Shown here one piece after another: positions 56,566 through 64,000 of a stretch of DNA of 64,000 nucleotides. A model generated the notes under the pieces. That model worked only from the letters and a program-made list of their open reading frames with translations, was not told the DNA's origin and ran no database searches. The stretch covers positions 992,001 to 1,056,000 of the forward strand of contig NZ_SDPQ02000003.1 of the NCBI RefSeq assembly GCF_004134905.2, in the 5' to 3' direction. Numbering within the stretch: the first letter of the stretch is position 1; each line of letters opens with the position of its first letter. Position numbers and translations under genes: made by a program. This stretch comes from Aeromicrobium ginsengisoli. GTDB lineage: Bacteria > Actinomycetota > Actinomycetes > Propionibacteriales > Nocardioidaceae.

Positions 56566-57849
56566 GTGAAGTCCACCGAGCAGTCGGCGGGACGCCGGCT
56601 CGGCGTACTCACGATCGACCAGGCCATCTCCGGTGCGTCCAACATCCTCATCACCCTGCTCGCGGCCCAGCTCCTCGACGTCGCGTCGTTCGGCCTCTTC
56701 TCGATCGTGTTCCTGAGCTACGGGATGGTGCAGGGCGCCGCGCGGGCCCTGGTCGGTGACCCGCTGCTGATGCACTCCTCCGAGGTGGAGGAGCGAGCCG
56801 GTGACGCGATCGGCACCTCCGCGCTTCTCGGTCTCGGTCTCGGCGTCCTGGTGCTCGTGGGCGGGCTCGTCTCCCACATCTGGGACGGCCGGCTCGGCGA
56901 CGCCTTCCTGGCTCTCGCGGTGTGCATCCCGTTCCTGGTGCTCCAGGACCTCGGCCGCTACCTCGGCTTCGCCATGCGGCGGCCCGCCTGGTCGCTCGCC
57001 CTCGACGTCGTGTGGCTCGTGCTCGTCGTCGCGGCGACGAGCGTCCTCATCGTGACCGACACCGACAGCCTGTGGATCTTCATCGCCGCCTGGGGCGCCT
57101 CCGGGTCGGTCGCCGGGTTGATGGTGTTCTGGCAGCACCGCACCACCCGCATCAAGCTGAGCCTGCGGTGGCTGCGCGAGACGTGGTCCGACTCCTGGCG
57201 CTATCTCGCCTCCTACACCTCGGCCCAGGGCAGCGCCCTCGCGACGGCCGTCCTGACCACGGCGATCGCCGGCGCCAAGGCGATGGGCGCGGTGCAGGGC
57301 GCACTCCTCCTGCAACGACCGTTCGTCGTGTTCCAGGTCGCTTCGATGGCCAGTGGTGTCGTCGACGTCTCCCGTTCCGCCAAGGACCGCCTCACGGTCC
57401 TGCGGATGGGCACGCGGATCAGCCTGCTGACCACGATCGTGGCCGTCGTCAACGGCGCTGTGCTGCTGCTGATCCCGGACCGGCTCGGCGAGGCGCTGCT
57501 CGGCGACACCTGGGACGCGTCGCAGACGCTCCTGTGGCCCGCAGCCGTGCAGATCGCCATGATGGGCGCCATGAGCGGCGCCCGCAGCGGCCTGCTCGGG
57601 CTCCGCGCGGTCAAGCTGGCCCTGCGCATCGACATCGTCAAGACCGTCCTGATCGTCGTGCTGACGGTCGTCGGCGTGATCATCAATGGTGCGCTCGGCG
57701 GCATGTGGGCAGTCGCCCTGGGCCACGGTTTGGGCGCCGCGATCTGGTGGGCGGCGCTCGCCTATCAGCTCAACCAGCCTGACGTCGAGATCCCGGACGA
57801 CGTCGCCCATGCCCCGGCCGAGCACGACTCCACCCTGGCCACGGACTGA
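56566..57849 (+). CDS. Polysaccharide flippase-like membrane protein (MVF/Wzx-type)
   Basis: 427 residues from GTG 56566 (GAGG upstream; a GTG at 56554 is in frame). About 12 membrane helices. The opening VLTIDQAISGASNILITLLAAQLLDVASFGLFSIVFLSYG is characteristic of oligosaccharide flippases, and the second half repeats the pattern. It would translocate lipid-linked repeat units to the outer face, ahead of the Wzy-like protein at 48627-49985. Confidence 0.87.
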   Translation: MKSTEQSAGRRLGVLTIDQAISGASNILITLLAAQLLDVASFGLFSIVFLSYGMVQGAARALVGDPLLMHSSEVEERAGDAIGTSALLGLGLGVLVLVGGLVSHIWDGRLGDAFLALAVCIPFLVLQDLGRYLGFAMRRPAWSLALDVVWLVLVVAATSVLIVTDTDSLWIFIAAWGASGSVAGLMVFWQHRTTRIKLSLRWLRETWSDSWRYLASYTSAQGSALATAVLTTAIAGAKAMGAVQGALLLQRPFVVFQVASMASGVVDVSRSAKDRLTVLRMGTRISLLTTIVAVVNGAVLLLIPDRLGEALLGDTWDASQTLLWPAAVQIAMMGAMSGARSGLLGLRAVKLALRIDIVKTVLIVVLTVVGVIINGALGGMWAVALGHGLGAAIWWAALAYQLNQPDVEIPDDVAHAPAEHDSTLATD

Positions 57850-57863
57850 CCGAGAGGAAGACC

Positions 57864-58496
57864 TTGAAGAATCTGCTCCGCCGTCTGCTCTACACCTATC
57901 GCCGAGTCCACAGCATGCTGGTCGGGCCGGACAACTACACCTGGAAGCGCTTGGTCAAGAGCGGCCGGGTCGTCCAGGGCCCTCAGACGTACGGCATCCC
58001 GGCCGTCCTCACCTACTACCTGGGCACCGAGCGGCTCCTGGTCGGCAACTACTCGTCGTTGGGCGGCACATACCTGCTCGGCGGCAAGCACTCGGTCGAG
58101 AACGTCACGACCTATCCGCACCGCATCAACTTCGGCATGGAGGGGATGGGCACCGACGGTTACCCGACGCCGACCGGCGACACGCACGTCGGCTCCGACG
58201 TATGGACGTGCGCCGGCTCGTTCATGATGAGCGGCATCACGATCGGTGACGGCGCGATCATCGCGGCGGGTTCCGTCGTGACGCGCGACGTGCCGCCGTA
58301 CGCGATCGTGGGCGGCAACCCGGCCAAGCTGATCCGCTACCGCTTCACGCCGGAGCAGATCGAGGCGCTGCTCGAGATCAAGTGGTGGGACTGGCCGCTC
58401 GAGGAGGTCCGTGAGGCCGTGCCGATGCTGGCGCAGCCCGACATCGACGCCTTCATCGACTATGCGCGGAGCAAGAAGGGCGCCACCGCGTCGTAG
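57864..58496 (+). CDS. CatB-related hexapeptide O-acetyltransferase
   Basis: 210 residues from a TTG start with AGAGGAAG nine bases before. Hexapeptide beta-helix: TERLLVGNYSSLGGTYLLGG, HVGSDVWTCAGSFMMSGITIGDGAIIAAGSVVTRDV, VGGNPAKLIRYRF, then EIKWWDWP near the C-terminus. The catalytic His lies in GGKHSVENVTTYP. These are features of the xenobiotic/CatB-VatD acetyltransferase group. In this context it probably acetylates a glycan. Convergent with the TylF-like gene, 9 bp apart. Confidence 0.88.
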   Translation: MKNLLRRLLYTYRRVHSMLVGPDNYTWKRLVKSGRVVQGPQTYGIPAVLTYYLGTERLLVGNYSSLGGTYLLGGKHSVENVTTYPHRINFGMEGMGTDGYPTPTGDTHVGSDVWTCAGSFMMSGITIGDGAIIAAGSVVTRDVPPYAIVGGNPAKLIRYRFTPEQIEALLEIKWWDWPLEEVREAVPMLAQPDIDAFIDYARSKKGATAS

Positions 58497-58505
58497 AGGG
58501 CTGGG

Positions 58506-59363
58506 TCAGCTCTTGCGCCAGAAGGCGCCGTAGGGATCGATCTGGACGATCTCGTCGGTGATCCCGTGCTCCTTGCGGTAGTCGTGGATCGCCTGGCCGG
58601 CCTGTGACGCATGGCTGCCGAAGTCGTCGATGATGCAGAATCCGCCGGACGACAGCTTGGGGTAGAGCACCTCGATGGCCTGGATCGTCGACTCGTACAT
58701 GTCGCCGTCGAGGCGCATGAGCGAGAGCTGCTCGATCGGCGCCACGGGCAGGGTGTCCTTGAACCAGCCGACGAGGAACTCGACGCGGTCGTCGAGCACG
58801 CCGTAGCGGGTGAAGTTCTTCTTGACGGTCTCGAGGCCGACCGCGAGGCCCGTCTGGGTGTGCAGCTCGTCGCCGGTGTCGGCGGGGTAGCGGGACGCGT
58901 CGGGTGCCGGAAGCCCCTCGAACGAGTCGGCGACCCAGACCTTGCGGGTCGTGTCGCCCCACGCGTTGAGGTTGGCCTTCATGAAGATCGTGGCGCCACC
59001 ACGCCACACGCCGGTCTCGATCAGGTCACCCGGGACGTCGTCCTTGATGATCGACGCGATGCAGTCCTGGATGTTGGTCATGCGCTTGAGGCCGATCATC
59101 GACTCGGCGCGGGCGGGCCAGTCCAGACCGGACTCGCGGGCCTCGGGGTCGTACGGCTTCTTGTAGGCGATCTCGAGGTCGAGCTTGCCGGCGAGCCTGG
59201 CGACGGTGTTGGCCGCGCGCTTCTTGAACGACTTGGCACCGAGCATGCGGACGCCGCCCAGGATCGAGTCATTGTCCTCCATCAAGGCACCAGTCAAGCT
59301 GCGCTTGACGATGTCCAGGTAGAGGTCGCGGATGTCATCGGCGGTGAGCGTCTTCTCGGGCAC
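58506..59363 (-). CDS. TylF-family (macrocin O-methyltransferase-like) SAM methyltransferase
   Basis: 285 residues from a GTG start. The metal-dependent O-methyltransferase marks are GDLIETGVWRGGATIFMKA (SAM loop), VWVADSFEGLPAPD, LSLMRLDGDMYESTIQAIEVLYPKLSSGGFCIIDDFG (the D-x-D metal and catalytic block) and a late IDPYGAFWRK. This family methylates sugar hydroxyls in macrolides and cell-surface glycans. It is followed downstream by the convergent acetyltransferase gene and is divergent from the LpxL-like gene across 111 bp. Confidence 0.9.
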   Translation of the reverse strand: MPEKTLTADDIRDLYLDIVKRSLTGALMEDNDSILGGVRMLGAKSFKKRAANTVARLAGKLDLEIAYKKPYDPEARESGLDWPARAESMIGLKRMTNIQDCIASIIKDDVPGDLIETGVWRGGATIFMKANLNAWGDTTRKVWVADSFEGLPAPDASRYPADTGDELHTQTGLAVGLETVKKNFTRYGVLDDRVEFLVGWFKDTLPVAPIEQLSLMRLDGDMYESTIQAIEVLYPKLSSGGFCIIDDFGSHASQAGQAIHDYRKEHGITDEIVQIDPYGAFWRKS

Positions 59364-59474
59364 GCGGCGAGATTATCAGCCGCGCGCGGCGCTCGTGGCC
59401 CACACCCGGAAGGTCGTCCCCAGTTGTCACGGAATCTCCGCCGGCGGGATGCGTGTGCGGTAGCGTTTCGGGCG

Positions 59475-60407
59475 ATGGAAGACGAGGCAGTGCCCCAGAA
59501 CGTGTCGATCGACACACGGCAGTCATCCCCCCAGCCGGTCCCCTTGGCGGCGTCCACCAAGGCCTTGGCGCGGCGCGTCGTGTCGCGGGCTCTGTGGCTC
59601 GTACGCCCGCGGCTTCCCCTGGTCCTGGTCCGGCCGTTCGTGGAGCGCAAGATCCGTCGTGCCCTCGCCGATCCCGCGACCGTGAGCAATGCCCGCGACC
59701 ACATGGAGCACCTGCTGGGTGCTGTCGGCCGGTCGTCGGAGGTCGAGGCGGCAAGTCGCGGCTACGTCGAGCACTGGGCCTGGTGCCACGAGCTGCGCTG
59801 GCACCCCCGGTCGGTCAACCGGCAGAGGGTCGAGGGCATCGAGCATCTGCTGGCGGCCCGGAGCGAGGGGCACGGTGTCTTCCTGAGCTTCGTGCACCAT
59901 GCGCACTTCGACGGTGCGTTCGCCTCGGTCTCCCGCGCTGGTGTCCCCGTCCACGTGCTGGTGGGCGCCCGCGCCATGCGGACCGCGGGTCCCAACCTGC
60001 TGCAGCACCTGCACGTCGTCGGCCAGGGTGGTGCGCTGATGTCGGCCGAGGCCGGCACGAGCGGCATTGCCGACGAGCTCCGCAAGGGGCACGTCGTGGC
60101 CGCCGCGATCGACGTGCCCGGCGGCAGCGTCGCCACGTTCGCCGGCCGCCAGGTCCGTTGTTCGTCAGGCCCGGCGCGCGCCGCGTTCCTCGCCGGATCG
60201 CCCGTCGTCGTCATGACGAGCCACCGGGCGGCCGACGGCACGACCCACCTCGAGCTGTCCGAGCCTCTGCACCCGCGAGACTTCGACTCGGTCGAGCTGC
60301 TGCTCGCCGAGCTGGTGCGGCGCCACGAAGGCCCGCTGCTGGCCTGGCCCGATGCCGCCTACATCCCGATGGTGTGCTGGAAGCCGGTCGAGCCGGAGGG
60401 CGCCTAG
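59475..60407 (+). CDS. LpxL/HtrB-like lysophospholipid acyltransferase family protein
   Basis: 310 residues from ATG 59475; a TAGCGT hexamer nine bases upstream suggests a leaderless transcript. The acyltransferase motif H-x4-D appears as HHAHFDG (about 140-146), followed by the second block VAAAIDVPGGS and third block PARAAFLAGSPVVVM, as in the Lip_A_acyltrans family. The N-terminal region is basic with one weakly hydrophobic stretch. Actinobacteria use relatives to acylate phosphatidylinositol mannosides or other glycolipids; here an acyl modification of the locus product is likely. Confidence 0.8.
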   Translation: MEDEAVPQNVSIDTRQSSPQPVPLAASTKALARRVVSRALWLVRPRLPLVLVRPFVERKIRRALADPATVSNARDHMEHLLGAVGRSSEVEAASRGYVEHWAWCHELRWHPRSVNRQRVEGIEHLLAARSEGHGVFLSFVHHAHFDGAFASVSRAGVPVHVLVGARAMRTAGPNLLQHLHVVGQGGALMSAEAGTSGIADELRKGHVVAAAIDVPGGSVATFAGRQVRCSSGPARAAFLAGSPVVVMTSHRAADGTTHLELSEPLHPRDFDSVELLLAELVRRHEGPLLAWPDAAYIPMVCWKPVEPEGA

Positions 60408-60682
60408 CCCACACAGAGCGGCGGCGCCGATCCCCGGGGGAATGGCGCCGCCTGGCAAGCGAGCTCGGCTACCAAGCGTGCTGGATCGGAGTCGTCGGGG
60501 CCCCGCCTGAATCCCTGAGTGGGACGGAGTCCACGAGCAACGTTCCCATTGAGACGGGTGATCGCCGCGTGGGTACTGAGCTGCTTTGCCGCTGTGGAGT
60601 TTGTGGAGTTCTTGGTTCCTTGTCTACGCCACCGGGCCGGGCGACGCGAGACCTACTGGGTCGTAACGTTGTGCGCTTTGCT
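60408..60682. other. Intergenic region between the LpxL-like gene and the HAD gene
   Basis: 275 bp between convergent genes. Apart from the hairpin at 60420-60452 I see no gene or repeat. Possible reading frames have non-genic codon use and overlap the HAD gene antisense. No tRNA fold is apparent. Confidence 0.5.
60420..60452 (+). terminator. Hairpin terminator after the LpxL-like gene
   Basis: Perfect 9-bp outer stem GGCGGCGCC/GGCGCCGCC (60420-60428, 60444-60452), with an inner TCCCC/GGGGA pairing, 12 bp after the stop codon. No T-run follows, as is common in high-GC Actinobacteria. Confidence 0.7.
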
Positions 60683-61492
60683 TCACAATCTCGCCGGGAC
60701 GCGGTGCTTGCGGCGTGACACCAGTGCGACGGTGATCGCGCCGACCGCGCTGGCGACGACCGTGACGGCGGCAGCCTTGCCGACCTTGGTGTGCAGGCCC
60801 AGGCGGCGGCGCAGGGCGACGGGCCGGCGAAAGGCGAGGATCGGCCAGCCGTTCTCCTCGGCGATGCGGCGCAGCGCCTTGTCGGGGTTGACCGCGTATG
60901 GATGACCGACCGCCTGGAGCATCGGTGCGTCGGTCTCGGAGTCGGAGTAGGCGTACGACGCGGTGAGGTCGTAGCCGCGCTCGGCGGCGAGCTGCTCCAT
61001 CGCGACCGCCTTGTTGGGCCCGTACGCGTAGAAGTCGACGTCACCGGTGTAACGGCCGTTCTCGACGTACAGCGTCGTGGCGATGACGTGGTCGACGCCC
61101 AGCATCTCGCCGATGGGCTCGACCACCTCGGTGCCCGATGCCGAGACGATCACGACGTCGCGGCCAGCGGCCTGGTGCTCCTCGATGAGGTCGACGGCCT
61201 CTTCGTAGACGAGCGGGTCGATGATCGAGTGCAGCGTCTCGGCGACTGACTGGCGTACGACCTCGACGTCCCACCCGGTGACCATCTGGGTGAGGTAGGC
61301 GCGCATCTTCTCGAGCTTGTCGTGGTCGGCGCCGTTGAGCGCGAACATGAAGTTGGCGTAGGCGCTGCGGAGCACCGCCCGGCGGCTGAGCAGACCGCCC
61401 TGGAAGAACGGCTTGCTGAAGGCAAGCGTGCTCGACTTGGCGATGATCGTCTTGTCCAGGTCGAAGAATGCGGCTGACCTCGTGGGGCTCAC
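60683..61492 (-). CDS. HAD-IB family hydrolase (SerB-like)
   Basis: 269 residues from GTG 61492. HAD motif I AAFFDLDKTIIAKSS, motif II VVIVSASGTEVVEP, motif III lysine in YGPNKAVAM and motif IV YAYSDSETDAPML are all present. The C-terminus has a hydrophobic helix (KAAAVTVVASAVGAITVALVS) and a basic tail. Members dephosphorylate small molecules or phospholipids. The orthologue (Rv3661) lies next to ssd and tad genes in mycobacteria, as here. Divergent from the Ssd-like gene. Confidence 0.9.
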   Translation of the reverse strand: MSPTRSAAFFDLDKTIIAKSSTLAFSKPFFQGGLLSRRAVLRSAYANFMFALNGADHDKLEKMRAYLTQMVTGWDVEVVRQSVAETLHSIIDPLVYEEAVDLIEEHQAAGRDVVIVSASGTEVVEPIGEMLGVDHVIATTLYVENGRYTGDVDFYAYGPNKAVAMEQLAAERGYDLTASYAYSDSETDAPMLQAVGHPYAVNPDKALRRIAEENGWPILAFRRPVALRRRLGLHTKVGKAAAVTVVASAVGAITVALVSRRKHRVPARL

Positions 61493-61597
61493 CTGTTCAG
61501 GATAGGCGGGTCCACACCCGGCGGGTCCGGGATCGGCTGTCCACAGGCGCTCGGGTGTCGGTTCCGGTGGGCGGCCGGGGCGGCGACAGTCGTACGT

Positions 61598-62638
61598 ATG
61601 CCCGACCTCGCCGCCCCGTTGATCGCCACCGCCGACGAGCTCCTGCTGGACGATGCGCTCCGGTGGTGTGCCGCGGTCGGCGCGGTGCCCGACGTCGCGC
61701 CGGACCTCACGGCGACTCGTCGGTCGTGGCGGCAGGCCTCGGCCGTGATCGTGGGTGAGGACCTGGCCGGCGACCTGGCTCGAGCCGCGCTGCCGCGGCG
61801 GGAGCATGTGGTCCTGCTGGCGAGGGAGCCGTCGCAGTGGTGGCCGGATGCGGTTGCACTGGGAGCTGTGGCGGTGTGCGGCCCGCACCAGGAGGACCGC
61901 ATCCTCGAGGCGCTGGCCGCGGCGCTCGACGGACGGGGCGAGGCCTGCCTCGTCAGCATGGTCGGTGGATCGGGCGGCGTCGGCGCCTCGACGCTGGCCG
62001 TCGCGCTCGGCCTTGCGGCACAGCGTCGTGGGCTGAGGTCACTGCTGTTCGACGCGGATCCACTCGGCGGCGGACTCGAGCTGCTGATGGGTGCCGAGCG
62101 GGCCGAGGGGCTGCGGTGGCACGACTTCGACGCGACGCACGGCCGGCTGAGCGCCGGTTCGCTCGCCGACGTGCTGCCGGTGCACCACGGTGTCTCGACG
62201 CTGTCGTGGGATCGGTCGGGCACGACGGTCCTGCCGGCAGCGGTCCCCTCCGTCCTCACGGCGGCCGTGCGCGGATTCGACCTGGTCGTCGCCGACGTGC
62301 CGCGTCACCTCGACGAGCCGGGCGCCGACATCGTTGGCAGATCGGTCCTCACCGTGCTGGTCGTCGCCGAGGACATCTGCGGGGTCGGTGCGGCCAGGCA
62401 TGTCCTCGACCGCCTGCAACAGGTGGCGTCGTCGATCGTCGTGGTCACTGCCGGTCGGCCCGGAGGCATCGGACCGGCAGCGGTCTCCGATGCACTGGGT
62501 CTGCCGGTGCTCGCCCGTCACCGCGTCGATCGTCGCGTACGTGCCGCCGTCGACCGGGGGATGGGGCCCGGACGATCACGCGCGGCCAGGCGTACCGCGA
62601 TGGCTCTGCTGGACACCCTGGGCCTGGAGGCTGCATGA
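61598..62638 (+). CDS. Ssd/CpaE-like septum-site/pilus-associated ATPase-fold protein
   Basis: 346 residues. MinD/CpaE-type P-loop region SMVGGSGGVGASTLAVALGLA (121-140), where the P-loop lysine is replaced by Ala130, so nucleotide hydrolysis is doubtful. SLLFDADPLGGGLELLMG and LVVADVPRHLDEPG are the switch and Walker B equivalents. It has an N-terminal receiver-like domain (residues 1-110) as in CpaE. Related to mycobacterial Ssd (Rv3660c), which affects division, and to CpaE in tad loci. ATG overlaps into TadA by 4 nt at its end. Confidence 0.9.
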   Translation: MPDLAAPLIATADELLLDDALRWCAAVGAVPDVAPDLTATRRSWRQASAVIVGEDLAGDLARAALPRREHVVLLAREPSQWWPDAVALGAVAVCGPHQEDRILEALAAALDGRGEACLVSMVGGSGGVGASTLAVALGLAAQRRGLRSLLFDADPLGGGLELLMGAERAEGLRWHDFDATHGRLSAGSLADVLPVHHGVSTLSWDRSGTTVLPAAVPSVLTAAVRGFDLVVADVPRHLDEPGADIVGRSVLTVLVVAEDICGVGAARHVLDRLQQVASSIVVVTAGRPGGIGPAAVSDALGLPVLARHRVDRRVRAAVDRGMGPGRSRAARRTAMALLDTLGLEAA

Positions 62639-63777
62639 CTGAGGTGCCGATCCTGGAGCGGGTGCGGAGGCGACTGGCGGCCGGCACCGCGGAGGCGACC
62701 CCGGCCAGCGTCGCCGCGGCGCTGCGCGCCGAGCACCACGTGGCCGGCAGCGGCACGGTCCTGGCCCTGGTCGACCAGCTCCGCAGCGAGACCAGGGGTG
62801 CAGGGTTGCTCGACCCGTTGTTGGCGACCCCGGGCGTCACCGACGTCCTGGTCAACGGTCCCGACGGCGTCTACCTCGATCGCGGTCGCGGCCTCGAGAG
62901 GTCGTCCGTGCGGTTCGCAGACGAGGACGCCGTCCGCAGACTGGCCCAGCGCCTCGCGGCCCAGGCCGGGCGGCGCCTGGACGATGCAAGTCCGTGGGTC
63001 GATGCCCGTCTCGCGGACGGCACCCGCCTGCACGCGGTGCTGGCGCCGCTGGCGCGGCCCGGCACGCTGATCTCGATGCGGGTGCCGGCCCGGCGGAGCT
63101 TCTCGTTGGCGGAGCTGAGGGCTGCGGGCTCCCTCACCGACGAGACCGCCGACATCCTGCGGCGAGTCGTCGCCTCGCGAGTCGCGTTCGTCGTGACGGG
63201 CGGCACGGGTTCGGGCAAGACCACACTGCTCTCGGCCCTGCTCGCCGAGGTGCACCCTGATGAGCGGCTCGTCGTCGTCGAGGATGCGACCGAGCTGCGA
63301 CCGGACCACTCCCACGTCGTCGGTCTCGAGGCGCGCCCGGCCAACGTCGAGGGCGCCGGCCTGGTCACGGTCCGTGACCTCGTACGACAGGCACTCCGCA
63401 TGCGTCCCGACCGGCTCGTGGTCGGTGAGGTGCGTGGGGCCGAGGTCGTCGACCTGCTGGCCGCCCTCAACACCGGTCACGAGGGTGGGTGCGGCACGCT
63501 GCATGCCAACTCCACGATCGACGTTCCGGCACGCTTCGAGGCGCTGGGGGTGGCGGCGGGGCTGCCCCGCGAGGCCGTGCACAGCCAGCTGGCCGCGAGC
63601 CTCGAGCTCGTCGTACACCTCGCCCGCGGACCTGATGGCATACGCCGAGTCCAGCAGATCGCCGTCCTCGAACGCGAGCATGACGGCCTCGTCCGGTGCG
63701 TCCCCGCCGTGTCCGTCGGTCCTGACGGCGTCGAGGAGGGACCCGGTGCTGCGCGTCTCGAGCAGGTGCTGGGTTGA
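62635..63777 (+). CDS. tadA: TadA-type secretion/pilus ATPase
   Basis: 380 residues. Walker A GGTGSGKTTLLSAL (189-202, Lys195), Asp box region VVVEDATELRPDH, Walker B RPDRLVVGEVRGAEVVDLL and the His box TGHEGGCGTLHANS. The N-terminal domain (PLLATPGVTDVLVNGPDGVYLDRG) is the CpaF/TadA form. It powers assembly of Flp/Tad pili at the cytoplasmic face. Coupled by 4-nt overlaps to ssd before and to the TadB-like gene after. Confidence 0.95.
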   Translation: MTEVPILERVRRRLAAGTAEATPASVAAALRAEHHVAGSGTVLALVDQLRSETRGAGLLDPLLATPGVTDVLVNGPDGVYLDRGRGLERSSVRFADEDAVRRLAQRLAAQAGRRLDDASPWVDARLADGTRLHAVLAPLARPGTLISMRVPARRSFSLAELRAAGSLTDETADILRRVVASRVAFVVTGGTGSGKTTLLSALLAEVHPDERLVVVEDATELRPDHSHVVGLEARPANVEGAGLVTVRDLVRQALRMRPDRLVVGEVRGAEVVDLLAALNTGHEGGCGTLHANSTIDVPARFEALGVAAGLPREAVHSQLAASLELVVHLARGPDGIRRVQQIAVLEREHDGLVRCVPAVSVGPDGVEEGPGAARLEQVLG

Positions 63778-64000
63778 CGACGCTGACCGCGCTGCTCGCA
63801 GCGACCTCGGTCTGGCTGTGGCGCCCGCCCGGTACCTGGGTCGTACGCCATCGGTTGCGCCTCGACCTGCCAGGACCGCGGGTGCCTCCTTGGACCCTCG
63901 GGGTCGGCACCCTGATGGTGGTGGCCTGGGGTGCCGGGCGGGCCGATGCCTCCGGCCCCCATGTCATCCTCGTCGCCACCGCTGCGGGCGTCGGCGCGTT
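63774..64000 (+). CDS. TadB-like pilus membrane protein (partial, runs off window)
   Basis: TTG start overlapping the tadA stop (TTGA); the frame stays open for 75 codons to the right edge. The visible part has hydrophobic stretches (TALLAATSVWLW; PWTLGVGTLMVVAWGAG; HVILVATAAGVGA) separated by a basic loop, fitting the N-terminus of the TadB/T2SF-type membrane protein expected after tadA. Assignment rests mainly on position. Confidence 0.7.
   Translation, partial: MTTLTALLAATSVWLWRPPGTWVVRHRLRLDLPGPRVPPWTLGVGTLMVVAWGAGRADASGPHVILVATAAGVGA

Noticed and set aside
60519..60905. Possible 128-codon gene after the LpxL-like gene
   Set aside because: No ribosome site, mixed composition, and its 3' half is antisense to the HAD hydrolase.

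Overview
The window is high-GC, gene-dense actinobacterial chromosome, most likely from the Nocardioidaceae (Nocardioides/Aeromicrobium-like). The evidence is a WhiB4/WblA protein beside a PonA2-type penicillin-binding protein and paired ArsA-like ATPases, a Crp/GlxR regulator, MarP, GuaB1, BsaP beside BioB, many GTG/TTG starts, 4-nt start/stop overlaps and leaderless-looking promoters. I see no rRNA, tRNA, CRISPR array, insertion sequence or prophage.

0-15 kb: a stress and envelope block whose order resembles, from memory, M. tuberculosis Rv3682-Rv3669: FUSC transporter (partial), YqeY-like protein, penicillin-binding protein, WhiB4/WblA, two ArsA ATPases, DUF4177, RidA, Nudix, metallo-beta-lactamase, [DUF559 nuclease gene flanked by two matching 65-bp hairpins], Crp, Nth, TlpA-like lipoprotein, CoA-type Nudix, MarP, membrane protein, holin-like protein.

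15.3-24.2 kb: an inserted catabolic operon. It encodes a lipoprotein-fed sugar ABC importer, an HCDH-type dehydrogenase, a FadR-type regulator, a cyclase-family hydrolase, an OtnK-like DUF1537 kinase and an OtnC-like class II aldolase. A perfect ATTGGT-AA-ACCAAT operator lies ahead of its promoter. I predict uptake of a sugar acid or lactone that is oxidised at C3, phosphorylated and decarboxylated.

24.2-32.3 kb: acetate and monocarboxylate genes. acs, actP and a DUF485 subunit are followed by a LytS/LytTR two-component pair with a second DUF485-SSS transporter. Crp-like sites lie upstream of both acs and the actP operon.

32.3-39.2 kb: biotin genes. bioADF diverges from bioB-bsaP, and bioYMN diverges from a TetR (BioQ-like) regulator. 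CCTGAAC-N3-GTTCAGG operators sit in both divergent gaps, so the whole biotin supply looks like one regulon.

39.2-60.4 kb: a surface polysaccharide locus. It holds nucleotide-sugar enzymes (Gmd, a second Gmd-family enzyme, a GDP-mannose 3,5-epimerase-like enzyme), glycosyltransferases, methyltransferases, a Wzz/BY-kinase with a YG-repeat tail, an O-antigen-ligase-like protein, a flippase, hexapeptide acyltransferases and an LpxL-like acyltransferase. A small housekeeping group (guaB1, a 54-aa zinc ribbon, a methyltransferase and a degenerate Fic-like protein) sits inside it.

60.4-64 kb: HAD-IB hydrolase, Ssd/CpaE-like ATPase, TadA and the start of TadB. This is the conserved tad pilus locus, whose order again recalls M. 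tuberculosis Rv3661-Rv3658c.
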